Part shown: positions 24,370 through 32,746 of the stretch, piece by piece
How the letters are laid out: the number at the start of each line of letters is the position of its first letter
Position numbering within the stretch: the first letter of the stretch is position 1
Assembly (NCBI GenBank): GCA_963777915.1
Contig: CAVZSH010000004.1
Coordinates: 1 to 44,431 of the forward strand
DNA from: CAVUPF01 sp963777915
Lineage (GTDB): Bacteria > Actinomycetota > Thermoleophilia > Solirubrobacterales > 70-9
Length of the DNA: 44,431 bases
Reading direction: 5' to 3'
Program-made: the position numbers and the translations under genes
Notes under the pieces: model-generated
What the model was told of the DNA's origin: nothing
What the model saw: the letters and a program-made list of their open reading frames with translations, nothing else
Database searches by the model: none

Positions 24370-25134
24370 ATGAAGACAACGCCCCGCCAGATCGTGGCCT
24401 TCGGCGGCGGCGGGTTCTCGATGGAGTCGGGCAACCCTCTGCTCGACAACTACGTGCTCGGTCTCACCGGGGCGGAGCGGCCACGCGTCTGCTTTTTGCC
24501 CTCGGCCAGCGGCGATGCCGACCACTACATCGTCCGTTTCTATCGTGCCTTCCCGGCCGACCGTTGCGAGGCCAGTCACGTCTCCCTCTTCCGCCGCGAG
24601 CAGGGCCCGGCCGATCTGCGCCGCCACCTCCTCTCCCAGGATCTGATCTACGTCGGCGGCGGCAGCGTGGTCAGCCTGCTCGGGGTCTGGCGGGCGCACG
24701 GGATCGACCGCGTCCTGCATGAGGCATGGGAGGCAGGGGTCATCCTCTGCGGGCTCTCGGCCGGGTCGTTGTGCTGGTTCGCCGAGGCGGTGAGCGGCTT
24801 CCATGGCGAGCCGCGCCGGGTCGAGGGCCTAGGGCTGCTGCCGTTCAGCAACTGCGTCCACTTCGAGCCTGGGTCGAGTCGCCGCATCGCCTACCACGGC
24901 TTCCTGCGCGACGGGATGCTCCCGGGCTACGCGGCCGGCGACGGCGCCGCGCTGCACTTCACCGGCGCCGAGCTGAGCCGGGTGGTCGCCTCGCGGCCGG
25001 AGGCCCGGGGATACCGCCTCGACCTGATCGACGGAGCGGTGGTGGAGACGCGGATCGCCACCGCCTTCCTCGGCGACGCCGCCGCTTCGCCGCCCCCGCC
25101 CCCCGAGGCGTTCTCGACTGCGGTCGCGGCCTGA
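24370..25134 (+). CDS. Peptidase E-like serine peptidase (S51), copy 1
   Basis: About 254 residues; ATG 24370, or TTG 24364 two codons earlier. S51 family fold: AFGGGGFSMESGNPLLDNYV, CFLPSASGDADHYIVRFY, DLIYVGGGSVVSLLGVW, the nucleophile elbow GLSAGSLCWF and the catalytic His region NCVHFEPGSSRR. Related enzymes are aspartyl dipeptidase PepE and cyanophycinase; this size fits PepE. No signal peptide, so cytoplasmic. Its stop overlaps the start of a paralogue by one base (TGATG), so the pair is coupled. Confidence 0.88.
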   Translation: MKTTPRQIVAFGGGGFSMESGNPLLDNYVLGLTGAERPRVCFLPSASGDADHYIVRFYRAFPADRCEASHVSLFRREQGPADLRRHLLSQDLIYVGGGSVVSLLGVWRAHGIDRVLHEAWEAGVILCGLSAGSLCWFAEAVSGFHGEPRRVEGLGLLPFSNCVHFEPGSSRRIAYHGFLRDGMLPGYAAGDGAALHFTGAELSRVVASRPEARGYRLDLIDGAVVETRIATAFLGDAAASPPPPPEAFSTAVAA

Positions 25135-25982
25135 TGGCGATCGCGACTCCCGATGCCAGGGAGCGCCGGCTCGAAGTGGAGGAGCAGGCGCCGTTGCGGC
25201 GCATCCTCGCCCTCGGCGGGCACGATTTCACCTCGCGCCCGCCCGACCGGGCGGTCTGCGAGCTGATGCTGCGGCTGGGCACCGAGCGGGCTGGCGGGCG
25301 GCCGCGGATCTGCATCCTGCCGACCGCGAGCGGTGACACCTCCGAGCAGATCGGTCGCTTCTACGCCGCCTTCGGCGAGCGACCGTGCGAGCCCTCCGAT
25401 CTTTCCCTGTTTCGGCTCGGCCGCCGGCCGATGGCGCTGCGCGACCACCTGCTCGCCCAGGATCTGGTCTACGTCGGCGGCGGCAGCCTCGTCAACCTGC
25501 TCGCCGTCTGGGAGGCGCACGAGATCGGCGCCATCCTCAGCCTCGCCTGGCGGCGGGGTATCGTCCTCGCCGGTCAGAGCGCCGGGGCGATGTGCTGGTT
25601 TGAGGCGGGGATCACCAAGTCCTCGGGCCGCCCGGCCCCCGCCGCCGGGCTTGGCCTGCTGGGTGGCAGCCTCTGCGTCCATTACAACAACGAGCCCGAG
25701 CGCCGCGCCGCCTACCTCGACGCGGTCGGCGGCGGGATGCCCGGCGGATATGGTCTCGACGACTACGCAGGTCTGCTCTGGGAGGGCGAGGGCCCACCCG
25801 CCGCGCTCACCGCCCGGCGTGGCGCCCGCGCCTACCGGGTCCGCACCCAGGGCGAAGGGGTCTCGGAGTCTGCCCTTCCGGCGCGCTTCCTGCCCGCCCC
25901 TGCCCCGGCCGCCCTGCGCGAGGACATCGCGGAGTTTCGCCGCCTCAAAAGCCTGCGCAAGCGTGCCGGGTGGCTGGGTTAG
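25134..25982 (+). CDS. Peptidase E-like serine peptidase (S51), copy 2
   Basis: About 282 residues from ATG 25134. Same fold as the preceding gene: LALGGHDFTSRPPDRAV, CILPTASGDTSEQIGRFY, DLVYVGGGSLVNLLAVWEA, nucleophile GQSAGAMCWF and LCVHYNNEPERR. It carries a 20-residue polar N-terminal extension and a C-terminal helix (DIAEFRRLKSLRKRAG) not found in copy 1. The two differ widely outside the motifs, so the duplication is old and the pair may form a heteromer or split substrates. Confidence 0.88.
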   Translation: MAIATPDARERRLEVEEQAPLRRILALGGHDFTSRPPDRAVCELMLRLGTERAGGRPRICILPTASGDTSEQIGRFYAAFGERPCEPSDLSLFRLGRRPMALRDHLLAQDLVYVGGGSLVNLLAVWEAHEIGAILSLAWRRGIVLAGQSAGAMCWFEAGITKSSGRPAPAAGLGLLGGSLCVHYNNEPERRAAYLDAVGGGMPGGYGLDDYAGLLWEGEGPPAALTARRGARAYRVRTQGEGVSESALPARFLPAPAPAALREDIAEFRRLKSLRKRAGWLG

Positions 25983-26066
25983 GCATCGAACCTTTCGCCG
26001 CTGCTGTACGCGGCAGGCCTGGCACGCGGCCACCCGCCCTGATCCGCTCGAGCCGGAGGCGCTCCC

Positions 26067-26594
26067 CTACAGGGCCCCGCCGGCGGCGGCCGGGGCGGTG
26101 GGGTCGACGCCCTCGCCGGCGCCTAGGCTCTCGCGAGCCAGATACTCCTCGGCGAGCAGCGGGTTGTCCTTGGCTCGCTCGACGATCTTCAGCAGCGCCG
26201 ACATGCTCGAGACCTCCTCGACCTGCTCCTTGATGAACCACTGCAGGAACTGCTCACCCTGGTAGTCGCCCTCCTCACGCGCCAGCCGCGCCAGGTTGGC
26301 GATCTGCTCGCTTACCCGCTTCTCCTGGTCAAGCGCGAGCCGCACCGGGGCGACCGTGTCGGGGAAGCCGCTTCGGGGCGCCTCGATCCCGGGGACCTCG
26401 ATCGGGTGGCCTGAGTCGAGCAGGTACTGGGTGATCATCATCGCGTGGTTTCGCTCCTCCACCGCCTGGCGGTAGAAGAAGGCGGCGAGCTGGGGCAGCG
26501 TCTCGGAGTCGTAGTGGACGGCGATCGCGATGTACTGCTGCTGCGCCGCGAACTCGGAGGCGACCTGCTCGTTGAGGGTCTTGGCGAAGCTCAT
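26067..26594 (-). CDS. Ferritin-like iron-storage protein
   Basis: 175 residues from ATG 26594; longer frames run into the enolase-family gene. Four-helix ferritin with di-iron ferroxidase residues: Glu in NEQVASEFAAQQQYIAIAVH (with Tyr nearby), ExxH in AVEERNHAMMITQYLLD, Glu in LALDQEKRVSEQIANL and EQFLQWFIKEQVEEV. It oxidises Fe(II) and stores iron in a 24-mer, without a Bfr heme-binding Met evident. A Pro/Ala/Gly-rich tail ends it. It begins 13 bases after the stop of the enolase-superfamily gene, so the two may be co-transcribed. Confidence 0.9.
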   Translation of the reverse strand: MSFAKTLNEQVASEFAAQQQYIAIAVHYDSETLPQLAAFFYRQAVEERNHAMMITQYLLDSGHPIEVPGIEAPRSGFPDTVAPVRLALDQEKRVSEQIANLARLAREEGDYQGEQFLQWFIKEQVEEVSSMSALLKIVERAKDNPLLAEEYLARESLGAGEGVDPTAPAAAGGAL

Positions 26595-26607
26595 CCGCTC
26601 CGCAACC

Positions 26608-27681
26608 CTATCCCTCCCAGCGAAAGCCGGTTGGCGCCGGCCGCGGCTCCAGCGGGCTGGTCGGCAGGCCCGGTCTTCTGGCCCGGTCGGGGTCGTTGTA
26701 GCCGGAAGGGGCGACGTCGTTGGGCGTGTCGGGATGGAAGATCGAGGCCAGGTACTGGATCTGGCCGCGGCCCTGGCCGAGCTCGGTCTGGCCGCCTCCG
26801 TAGGCGCCGATACCTTGCTCCTCGCAGTAGTCATAGGCGTTGAAGAGCTCGCCCACCGCGCCGAAGCGCGAGGGCTTGATATTGACCATCTTCGGCGCCC
26901 AGGGCATCGCCTCGATGTCGGCAACCGAGTGGATCGGTGCGTCCCAGGTGACCCGCTCGGCCACCGGGTCTAGGAGTGGTTTGGTCTCTGCGTTGACATC
27001 GGGGTCCTCCAGCCAGGCATCGGGGAAGGCTTCGATCAGCTTCGCGTAGAGCGCCGCGTCGGTCTCGACGTCAACGGGCGTGCCTTTGTAGAAGCCCTTC
27101 AGGTCGAGCGAGTCGACCGCGCCGGTCTGCGCCAGCGCCGCGATCAACCCATCGTCCCAGTCGTTGGTGGGGTCGAGCTTGAAGCGCAGGGTGGGGTAGA
27201 CGGCCAGGCGGGCGAGCAGGGGGTCGATCGAGGAGCGCTCCTCGCTGCCGAAGGGCGCGAGGCGCATCGAGGAGACGAAGTCGACCGGCCTTGGCTCGCG
27301 GCGGAGGGCGGCGGCGAGGTTGGTGTTTGCCTGGCGCAGCGCCAGGTCGAGCGCCGCCGACTCGAAGGCCCAGCGCCGGTAGGCGCGCGAGACGTCGCGC
27401 TCGGGAGCCGAGCTGGGGAAGAGGTCGGTCTCGCCGATCAGCTCGGAGAACTCGGCGAAGGTGCGGCTGCCGCTGAGGCCGGCGGGCGGCCCGCCGTCTC
27501 GCTGGGCGACGTGGTCGACCGGGTCGTAGGTGACGTCCTCGCCGATCCCCTCCTGCCCGCCGCCGCGCAGCTTGATGAGCGTGGTCAGCCGTTCGAAGTC
27601 ACCGAGCGTGAACTCAAGAACCTCCAGCTCGCAGGACTCGATCTGGAGCGGTAGCTCGGCGATCCGGTCAAAGGTTGCCAC
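26608..27681 (-). CDS. Enolase-superfamily protein (mandelate racemase/muconate cyclase-like)
   Basis: 357 residues from ATG 27681. N-terminal capping domain, then a TIM barrel with superfamily strands: LRFKLDPTNDW (Lys of KxD/KxK type), SLDLKGFYKG, DAWLEDPDVN (Asp/Glu metal ligands), WDAPIHSVADIE and MVNIKPSRFGAVGEL, then YGGGQTELGQGRG. The usual metal triad is partly recognisable: DLKG and LEDP are present. Enzymes of this type abstract an alpha proton from carboxylates. The closest named groups I can suggest are o-succinylbenzoate synthase-like or dipeptide epimerase-like, without confidence. Confidence 0.75.
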   Translation of the reverse strand: MATFDRIAELPLQIESCELEVLEFTLGDFERLTTLIKLRGGGQEGIGEDVTYDPVDHVAQRDGGPPAGLSGSRTFAEFSELIGETDLFPSSAPERDVSRAYRRWAFESAALDLALRQANTNLAAALRREPRPVDFVSSMRLAPFGSEERSSIDPLLARLAVYPTLRFKLDPTNDWDDGLIAALAQTGAVDSLDLKGFYKGTPVDVETDAALYAKLIEAFPDAWLEDPDVNAETKPLLDPVAERVTWDAPIHSVADIEAMPWAPKMVNIKPSRFGAVGELFNAYDYCEEQGIGAYGGGQTELGQGRGQIQYLASIFHPDTPNDVAPSGYNDPDRARRPGLPTSPLEPRPAPTGFRWEG

Positions 27682-27743
27682 GACGCCAGCCTAGCGAGCG
27701 CCCCCGCCCGTCCCGACAGGCGGGCTGCCACACTCGGCACACC

Positions 27744-29141
27744 ATGGAGCACTCCCGGCACGGCTACTGGCTGGCGGAGGCGGGGCAGGTGGCGCTCGCC
27801 CCGCCGCTTGTCGGAGAGCGCCGCGCCGACGTCGTCGTGATCGGCGGCGGGTACACGGGGATGTGGGCGGCCTGGCAGATCAGGGAGCTTGAGCCCCAGG
27901 CCCGCGTCGTCTTGCTCGAGGCAGACGGCTGCGGGCGCGGGCCGAGCGGCCGAAACGGTGGCTTTGCGAACACGATGTGGTTCTCGCTGGCGAGCATGCG
28001 AAAGCGCTGGGGCGATCGGCCGTCGCTCGCCGTCGCCCGCGCCGCCGAAGCCGCGGTCGCCGATATCGGGGCGTTTTGCGAGCGGGAGGGCATCGACGCC
28101 TGGTTTCGGCGCGGTGGCTACCTCCAGGTCTCCACCGCGCCCGCCCATGATCGGGTCTGGGCGCAAAGCGTGGCCGCCTGCCGCGAGCTAGGCGCCGCAG
28201 ACGCGGTGCAGACGCTTTCGCCCGCCGAGGTGGCCGCCCGCTGCGCCTCGCCGGCCTTCCGCGCCGGGGTCTTCTACCCAGGCGCGGCGACGGTGCAGCC
28301 CGCCCGCCTGGCGCTCGGCTTACGCGAGCGGCTGAGGGAGGGCGGGGTGGAGGTCTGCGAGTCCTCGCCGGTGCGCCAACTGCGGGAGAGCCCCGCTGGG
28401 GTCGAAGCCCACACCGAGGGCGGCGTCGTCCGCGCCGGTGCGGCTGTGCTGGCGCTGGGGGCGGCGGCGAAGGCTCCCCGAGGGCCGCTTCGCAACCGGC
28501 TCACGGTCGCCTCCTCCCATATCGTCCTCACCGAGCCGGTGCCGGATCTGCTGGAGGAGGTCGGCTGGACGGGCGGCGAGTGCATCACCGACAGCCGCGC
28601 CTTGATCGACTACTTCCGCACCACCCCGGACGGGCGGATCGCGTTCGGCTGGGGCGGCGGGCGGATCGCGATGGGCGCCCGTCTGGGCGGACGCACCGAG
28701 CTGGATCCCGAGCTGGCCTCGCTCGTCGCAGCCCACCTCCGCGCCTACTTCCCGGGCTTCGGCGAGCGCCGCCTGACCCATGCCTGGGGAGGGCCGATCG
28801 ACGCCTCCCCGACCCACCTGCCGCTGGTCGCGCCGCTGCGCGGCGGCCGTGCCTTCGTCGCCGCTGGCTACACCGGCAACGGAGTCGGCCCCTCCCACAT
28901 GGTGGGCAGGACGCTCGCCTCGCTGGCGCTCGATCGCCGCGACGAGCACTCCCGCCTAGCCTTCGTCGACCCCTCACCCCCGCGGGTGCCCCCCGAGCCC
29001 TTGCAGTGGATCGGCGGCGAGGCGATCCGGCTGGGGATCATGCGCAAGGAGGAGGCCGAGCTGGCGGGACGCTCGCCCGACCTGCTCAGCGCCGCGCTCG
29101 CCCGCATCCCCGAGCTGATCGGCTTTCACATCGGCCGCTGA
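27744..29141 (+). CDS. FAD-dependent amine oxidase-like protein (DAO/PuuB type)
   Basis: About 465 residues from ATG 27744. N-terminal dinucleotide fold VVVIGGGYTGMWAAW with the second-Gly loop GRGPSGRNGGFANTMW, which in DAO-family oxidases lies at the flavin. C-terminal FAD block AFVAAGYTGNGVGPSHMVG. The NGG/GRNGGF and GYTGNG patterns are those of gamma-glutamylputrescine oxidase and related amine oxidases. The downstream genes for an APC permease, a class III aminotransferase, alanine dehydrogenase and an aminobutyraldehyde-type dehydrogenase support a role in amine catabolism. No gamma-glutamylputrescine synthetase (PuuA) is in the window, so the substrate may be a simpler amine or amino acid. 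Confidence 0.85.
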   Translation: MEHSRHGYWLAEAGQVALAPPLVGERRADVVVIGGGYTGMWAAWQIRELEPQARVVLLEADGCGRGPSGRNGGFANTMWFSLASMRKRWGDRPSLAVARAAEAAVADIGAFCEREGIDAWFRRGGYLQVSTAPAHDRVWAQSVAACRELGAADAVQTLSPAEVAARCASPAFRAGVFYPGAATVQPARLALGLRERLREGGVEVCESSPVRQLRESPAGVEAHTEGGVVRAGAAVLALGAAAKAPRGPLRNRLTVASSHIVLTEPVPDLLEEVGWTGGECITDSRALIDYFRTTPDGRIAFGWGGGRIAMGARLGGRTELDPELASLVAAHLRAYFPGFGERRLTHAWGGPIDASPTHLPLVAPLRGGRAFVAAGYTGNGVGPSHMVGRTLASLALDRRDEHSRLAFVDPSPPRVPPEPLQWIGGEAIRLGIMRKEEAELAGRSPDLLSAALARIPELIGFHIGR

Positions 29142-29153
29142 AGCCGGCGGTTG

Positions 29154-29573
29154 CTATCGGGAGGCGGGGACGACGAGCACCGGGCGGTCGGCCAGGTGCA
29201 GCAGCTTGTTGGGGGTGGAGCCGAGGATGACGCCTTTCAGGGGCGGGTCGCCGTAGCTGCCGACGACGATCATCCGGGCGTCGCGCTCGTCGGCGGTCTC
29301 GGCCAGGGCGTGGTAGCCCTTGCGCGGCAAAAGGACGACCTCGTGGGGGACGCCTGCCGCCTCGGCGTACTTCGCCGCCTCGGCGGTGATCCGCTCGCCC
29401 AATTCCTCGACTGCTTCGCGGTGCGTGGGGATCTCGCCGCCTCCGTAGCCTCCCGGCGCGTAACCGAAGACGACCACGATCCGATCGCCCAGCTCTTTGG
29501 CCAGCCCGCAGGCTTGATCCAGCGCCGCCCGCCCGCAGTCTGATCCGTCATAGCCAACGATGATCTCGCTCAT
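29154..29573 (-). CDS. Universal stress protein (UspA family)
   Basis: 139 residues from ATG 29573. Single Usp domain: EIIVGYDGSDCGRAALDQA at the N-terminus and the ATP-binding loop GSYGDPPLKGVILGST, an exact G-2x-G-9x-G-S/T pattern, followed by LADRPVLVVP. It therefore belongs to the ATP-binding Usp class. It lies 18 bases downstream of the APC permease gene on the same strand, and Usp domains are often fused to or co-transcribed with such permeases, so it may regulate the transporter. Confidence 0.92.
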   Translation of the reverse strand: MSEIIVGYDGSDCGRAALDQACGLAKELGDRIVVVFGYAPGGYGGGEIPTHREAVEELGERITAEAAKYAEAAGVPHEVVLLPRKGYHALAETADERDARMIVVGSYGDPPLKGVILGSTPNKLLHLADRPVLVVPASR

Positions 29574-29591
29574 CTCCCGCTCCTCCCGCGC

Positions 29592-31142
29592 TCAGTCGGC
29601 CATCACCGAGGCTTCGCCAACCACGGTGCCCTCGAGGATCCCCGGGTCGGCGACCTCGGGCTTGCGCTTGAAGAACCTCGGGTAGGCGAAGTTCGCCCAG
29701 ATCATCACCACCACCCCCACCAAGATCAGCCCGACCCCGATCGCCACCGGGACGCCGACCCCGAGGAACGCCACCCCGGTTTCCGTTTCGGCGGGGTTCG
29801 AGTAGGTGATCAGCGCCTTGACGAAGATGTAGGTGAGCATCGCGCCACCGAGGAAGGGCGCCAGCCCGACCATGATGAAGTTGCGGACGCTCTTGAAGAT
29901 CTCCTTGCGGTAGTAGACCGTGCAGGCGAACCCGGTCAGCCCGTAGTAGAAGGCGATCTGGAAGCCGAGGCCGGTGATCGCATCGCCCAGCACGCTGGTG
30001 CTGACGTTGATGATGAAGAGGGTCCAGATCAGGGAGACGACGCCCATCACGATCGTCGACACGTCAGGGGTCAGGTAGCGGGGGTGGATCCGGCCGAACG
30101 CTTTCGGGATCGACCCGAATCGCGCCATCGAGAGCGTCGTGCGGGCGGTCGGCAGGATCGTCGTCTGGGTCGAGGCCGAGGCCGAGGTCAGCACCGTGAT
30201 GATCAGCAGCTTGTCGAGCGGGGAGCCGAGGACGTTGTGGCCCAGCGCGCCGAGCACGTCTTCGGAGTTGCTGGTCAGGAAATGGGGGCCGTGGAACGCC
30301 TGCGCCGCTGCGGCGACGACGACGTAGATCAGGACCAGCAGGATCGTGCTCATCACGGCCGCCTTGCCTGGGCCGTTGGCGGCGTCGCGCGACTCCTCAT
30401 TGACGCAGACGCCGCTGTCCCATCCCCAATAGATGAAGACGCCGAGCAGCACCCCGCTGACCAGCGCCGTGCTCCCCCCCGGCAGCCCGAAGGGCGAGAA
30501 CCAGTCGAGGCCGATATGGACGGAGCCGGCCACGCCGGTCACGTAGACCTTCCACAGCGCGACCGCCGAGAACAGGCTCAGCGTGAAGATCTCGATCGCC
30601 AAGAGGACGAACTGGGTGCGGGCTGAGATCTCGATCCCGACGTAGCAGATCCAGGTCATCAGCACGATCCAGATCACGGCGACGATGCTCACGTCGAGGA
30701 GGTTTTCGGAGGCCGCGGTGAGGCCGAAGAGCGTAAATGAGTAGACGCCGGCGATGTAGGCCAGGGTGGCCATCACCACGACGTCGGCGGCGACGATCAC
30801 CCAGCCGGTCAGCCAGCCGAGGTGGGGCCCCAGCGCCCGCGTCACCCAGGTAAAGCTGGTCCCGCAGTCGGGGTCCGCCTTGTTCATATAGTTGTAGGCG
30901 GCGGCGATCAAGAGCATCGGGATGAAGGAGATGATCATCACCGCCGGTGCGTGGAAGCCCATCCCGGCCACAGCCGTGACGAAGCCCAGCGTCGCCGCGA
31001 TGCTGTAGGCGGGAGCGGTAGAGGCGATCCCGATGACGAGGTTGGAGATGTAGCCGATCGCCCCGGTTTTCAGCCCCTTGCTGCCCTCCCTGGCCCCTCC
31101 CGCTTCGGGGACGTTCCCGGCGGGGACCGAAGCGCTCTCCAC
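29592..31142 (-). CDS. APC-superfamily amino acid/amine permease
   Basis: 516 residues with about twelve to fourteen membrane segments. The first two helices read YISNLVIGIASTAPAYSIAA and a following AVMIISFIPMLLIAAAYNYM; the substrate-site helix 1 has the unwound GIASTAPAY stretch typical of the family. DCGTSFTWVTRALGP is the conserved loop before helix 3. It imports amino acids or polyamines with protons. It is transcribed away from the aminotransferase gene; the gap between them carries an inverted 12-bp repeat. The uspA gene follows it directly. Substrate by context: an amine such as putrescine; not proven. Confidence 0.9.
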   Translation of the reverse strand: MESASVPAGNVPEAGGAREGSKGLKTGAIGYISNLVIGIASTAPAYSIAATLGFVTAVAGMGFHAPAVMIISFIPMLLIAAAYNYMNKADPDCGTSFTWVTRALGPHLGWLTGWVIVAADVVVMATLAYIAGVYSFTLFGLTAASENLLDVSIVAVIWIVLMTWICYVGIEISARTQFVLLAIEIFTLSLFSAVALWKVYVTGVAGSVHIGLDWFSPFGLPGGSTALVSGVLLGVFIYWGWDSGVCVNEESRDAANGPGKAAVMSTILLVLIYVVVAAAAQAFHGPHFLTSNSEDVLGALGHNVLGSPLDKLLIITVLTSASASTQTTILPTARTTLSMARFGSIPKAFGRIHPRYLTPDVSTIVMGVVSLIWTLFIINVSTSVLGDAITGLGFQIAFYYGLTGFACTVYYRKEIFKSVRNFIMVGLAPFLGGAMLTYIFVKALITYSNPAETETGVAFLGVGVPVAIGVGLILVGVVVMIWANFAYPRFFKRKPEVADPGILEGTVVGEASVMAD

Positions 31143-31211
31143 GTGACTCCTCCTTGTCGACCTCTCCGCTTGCGGCGGCGACTTGCGGCGACGTTACGCC
31201 CGCAAGGAGGG

Positions 31212-31223
31212 GGATGCAAGTGG
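31212..31223 (+). promoter_or_regulatory. Putative operator half, copy 1
   Basis: GGATGCAAGTGG. Its exact reverse complement lies at 31295-31306, both in the intergenic region between the divergent permease and aminotransferase genes. Centres are 83 bases apart, close to eight helical turns. Confidence 0.65.
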
Positions 31224-31294
31224 CAAATGACCCAAAAGCCGGAGCGGCGTTTATACGCTCTGTACAAGGTCGACTCTCGGACTTGACCCAATGA

Positions 31295-31306
31295 CCACTT
31301 GCATCC
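31295..31306 (-). promoter_or_regulatory. Putative operator half, copy 2
   Basis: CCACTTGCATCC on the plus strand, the perfect inverse of 31212-31223. Ends 55 bases before the aminotransferase start. Candidate site for the PucR-type regulator encoded two genes along. Confidence 0.65.
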
Positions 31307-31361
31307 GGGCCTTTCTCGGTCTAGCTTTATCCATAACGTCGTAGCAGGAGAGGAGAGTCCT

Positions 31362-32738
31362 ATGGCCACCGCCCCCCAGGCAGTCGACACCGGCCTCCAG
31401 GAGTTGGCCAGGCGCCATCTCTGGATGCACTTCTCGCGGATGGGCTCCTACGGGGCCGAGCACGAGATTCCGATCATCGTCCGCGGTGAGGGCTGCTACG
31501 TCTACGACGAGCACGGAAACCGCTACCTCGACGGCCTCTCCGGCCTTTTCTGCGTCAATGCTGGGCACGGCCGCACGGAGCTGGGCGAGGCGGCCGCCCG
31601 CCAGGTGGAAGAGCTCGACTTCTACACGCTGTGGAGCTACGCCCATCCGCGCGCGATCGAGTTGGCGACGCGGATTGCCTCGCTTGCCCCCGCCGACCTC
31701 AACCGCGTCTTCTTCACCTCGGGTGGCTCGGAGGCGGTCGAGTCGGCGCTGAAGCTGGCCCGCAACTACCATCGCATGCGGGGCAACGGTCAGAAGTACA
31801 AGACGATCGCCCGTGAGGTCGCCTACCACGGAACCTCGCTGGGCGCTCTCTCGGCGACTGGGATCACCGAGCTGCGCTCCCAGTTCGAGCCGCTCGCCCC
31901 GGGTGCCTGCCACGTCCCCAACACCAACGCCTACCGCTGGCCCGAGGACCGCCATCCGCTCTGGGCGGCGACCGCGATTGAGGAGCGGATCCAGTTCGAG
32001 GGCCCCGAGACCGTCGCTGCCGTGATCCTCGAGCCGATCCAAAATGCCGGCGGCTGCTTCGTCCCGCCCGACGGCTACTTCGAGCGGGTACGCGAGATCT
32101 GCGACCGCTACGACGTGCTGATGATCTCCGACGAGGTGATCTGCGCCTGGGGGCGCCTCGGCCACTACTTCGGCTGCGAGCGCTTCGGCTACCTGCCGGA
32201 CATCGTCACCGTGGCCAAGGCGCTCACCTCTGCCTACGCGCCGATGGGGGCGATGATCGCCTCCGACCGCGTCGCCGAGCCCTTCATGCAGGGCGACGCC
32301 TCCTTTGCCCACGGCTTCACCTTCGCAGGCCACCCGCTCGCCGCGGCGATCGCGATGGCCAACCTCGACGTCTTCGAGCGCGAGGATCTCTGTGGCCACG
32401 TGCTAGCCAAGGAGAGCGAGTTCCGCCAGATGCTGGAGAGCCTCTACGAGCTGCCGATTGTCGGCGACGTGCGCGGCGCCGGCTACTTCCACGCGATCGA
32501 GCTGGTCAAGGACAAGGAGACCAAGGAGAGCTTCAGCGAGGAGGAGGCCGAGTACCTGTTGCGCGGCTTCCTCTCCGGCGAGCTGTACAAGCGCGGGCTG
32601 ATCTGCCGCGCCGATGACCGCGGCGACCCGGTCGTCCAACTTGCCCCGCCGTTAATCGCCGACAGCGAGCAGTTCGAGGAGATCCACGACGTCCTCCACA
32701 GCGTGCTCGACGAGGCTTGGAAGAAGGTCGTCAAGTAG
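31362..32738 (+). CDS. Class III PLP aminotransferase (amine/omega-amino acid:pyruvate type)
   Basis: 458 residues from ATG 31362, with GGAGAGGAG before it. PLP enzyme: FFTSGGSEAVESALKLAR binds the phosphate, VILEPIQNAGG and ISDEVICAWGRLGHYF hold the Asp to the pyridine N, and TVAKALTSAY contains the Schiff-base Lys (about 286). LDGLSGLFCVNAGHGR and DFYTLWSYAHPRA match the omega-transaminase/putrescine-pyruvate (SpuC-like) group. It transfers an amino group from a primary amine to pyruvate, giving alanine. The nearby ald and aldehyde dehydrogenase genes complete that route. Confidence 0.9.
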   Translation: MATAPQAVDTGLQELARRHLWMHFSRMGSYGAEHEIPIIVRGEGCYVYDEHGNRYLDGLSGLFCVNAGHGRTELGEAAARQVEELDFYTLWSYAHPRAIELATRIASLAPADLNRVFFTSGGSEAVESALKLARNYHRMRGNGQKYKTIAREVAYHGTSLGALSATGITELRSQFEPLAPGACHVPNTNAYRWPEDRHPLWAATAIEERIQFEGPETVAAVILEPIQNAGGCFVPPDGYFERVREICDRYDVLMISDEVICAWGRLGHYFGCERFGYLPDIVTVAKALTSAYAPMGAMIASDRVAEPFMQGDASFAHGFTFAGHPLAAAIAMANLDVFEREDLCGHVLAKESEFRQMLESLYELPIVGDVRGAGYFHAIELVKDKETKESFSEEEAEYLLRGFLSGELYKRGLICRADDRGDPVVQLAPPLIADSEQFEEIHDVLHSVLDEAWKKVVK

Positions 32739-32746
32739 GCCACTCG

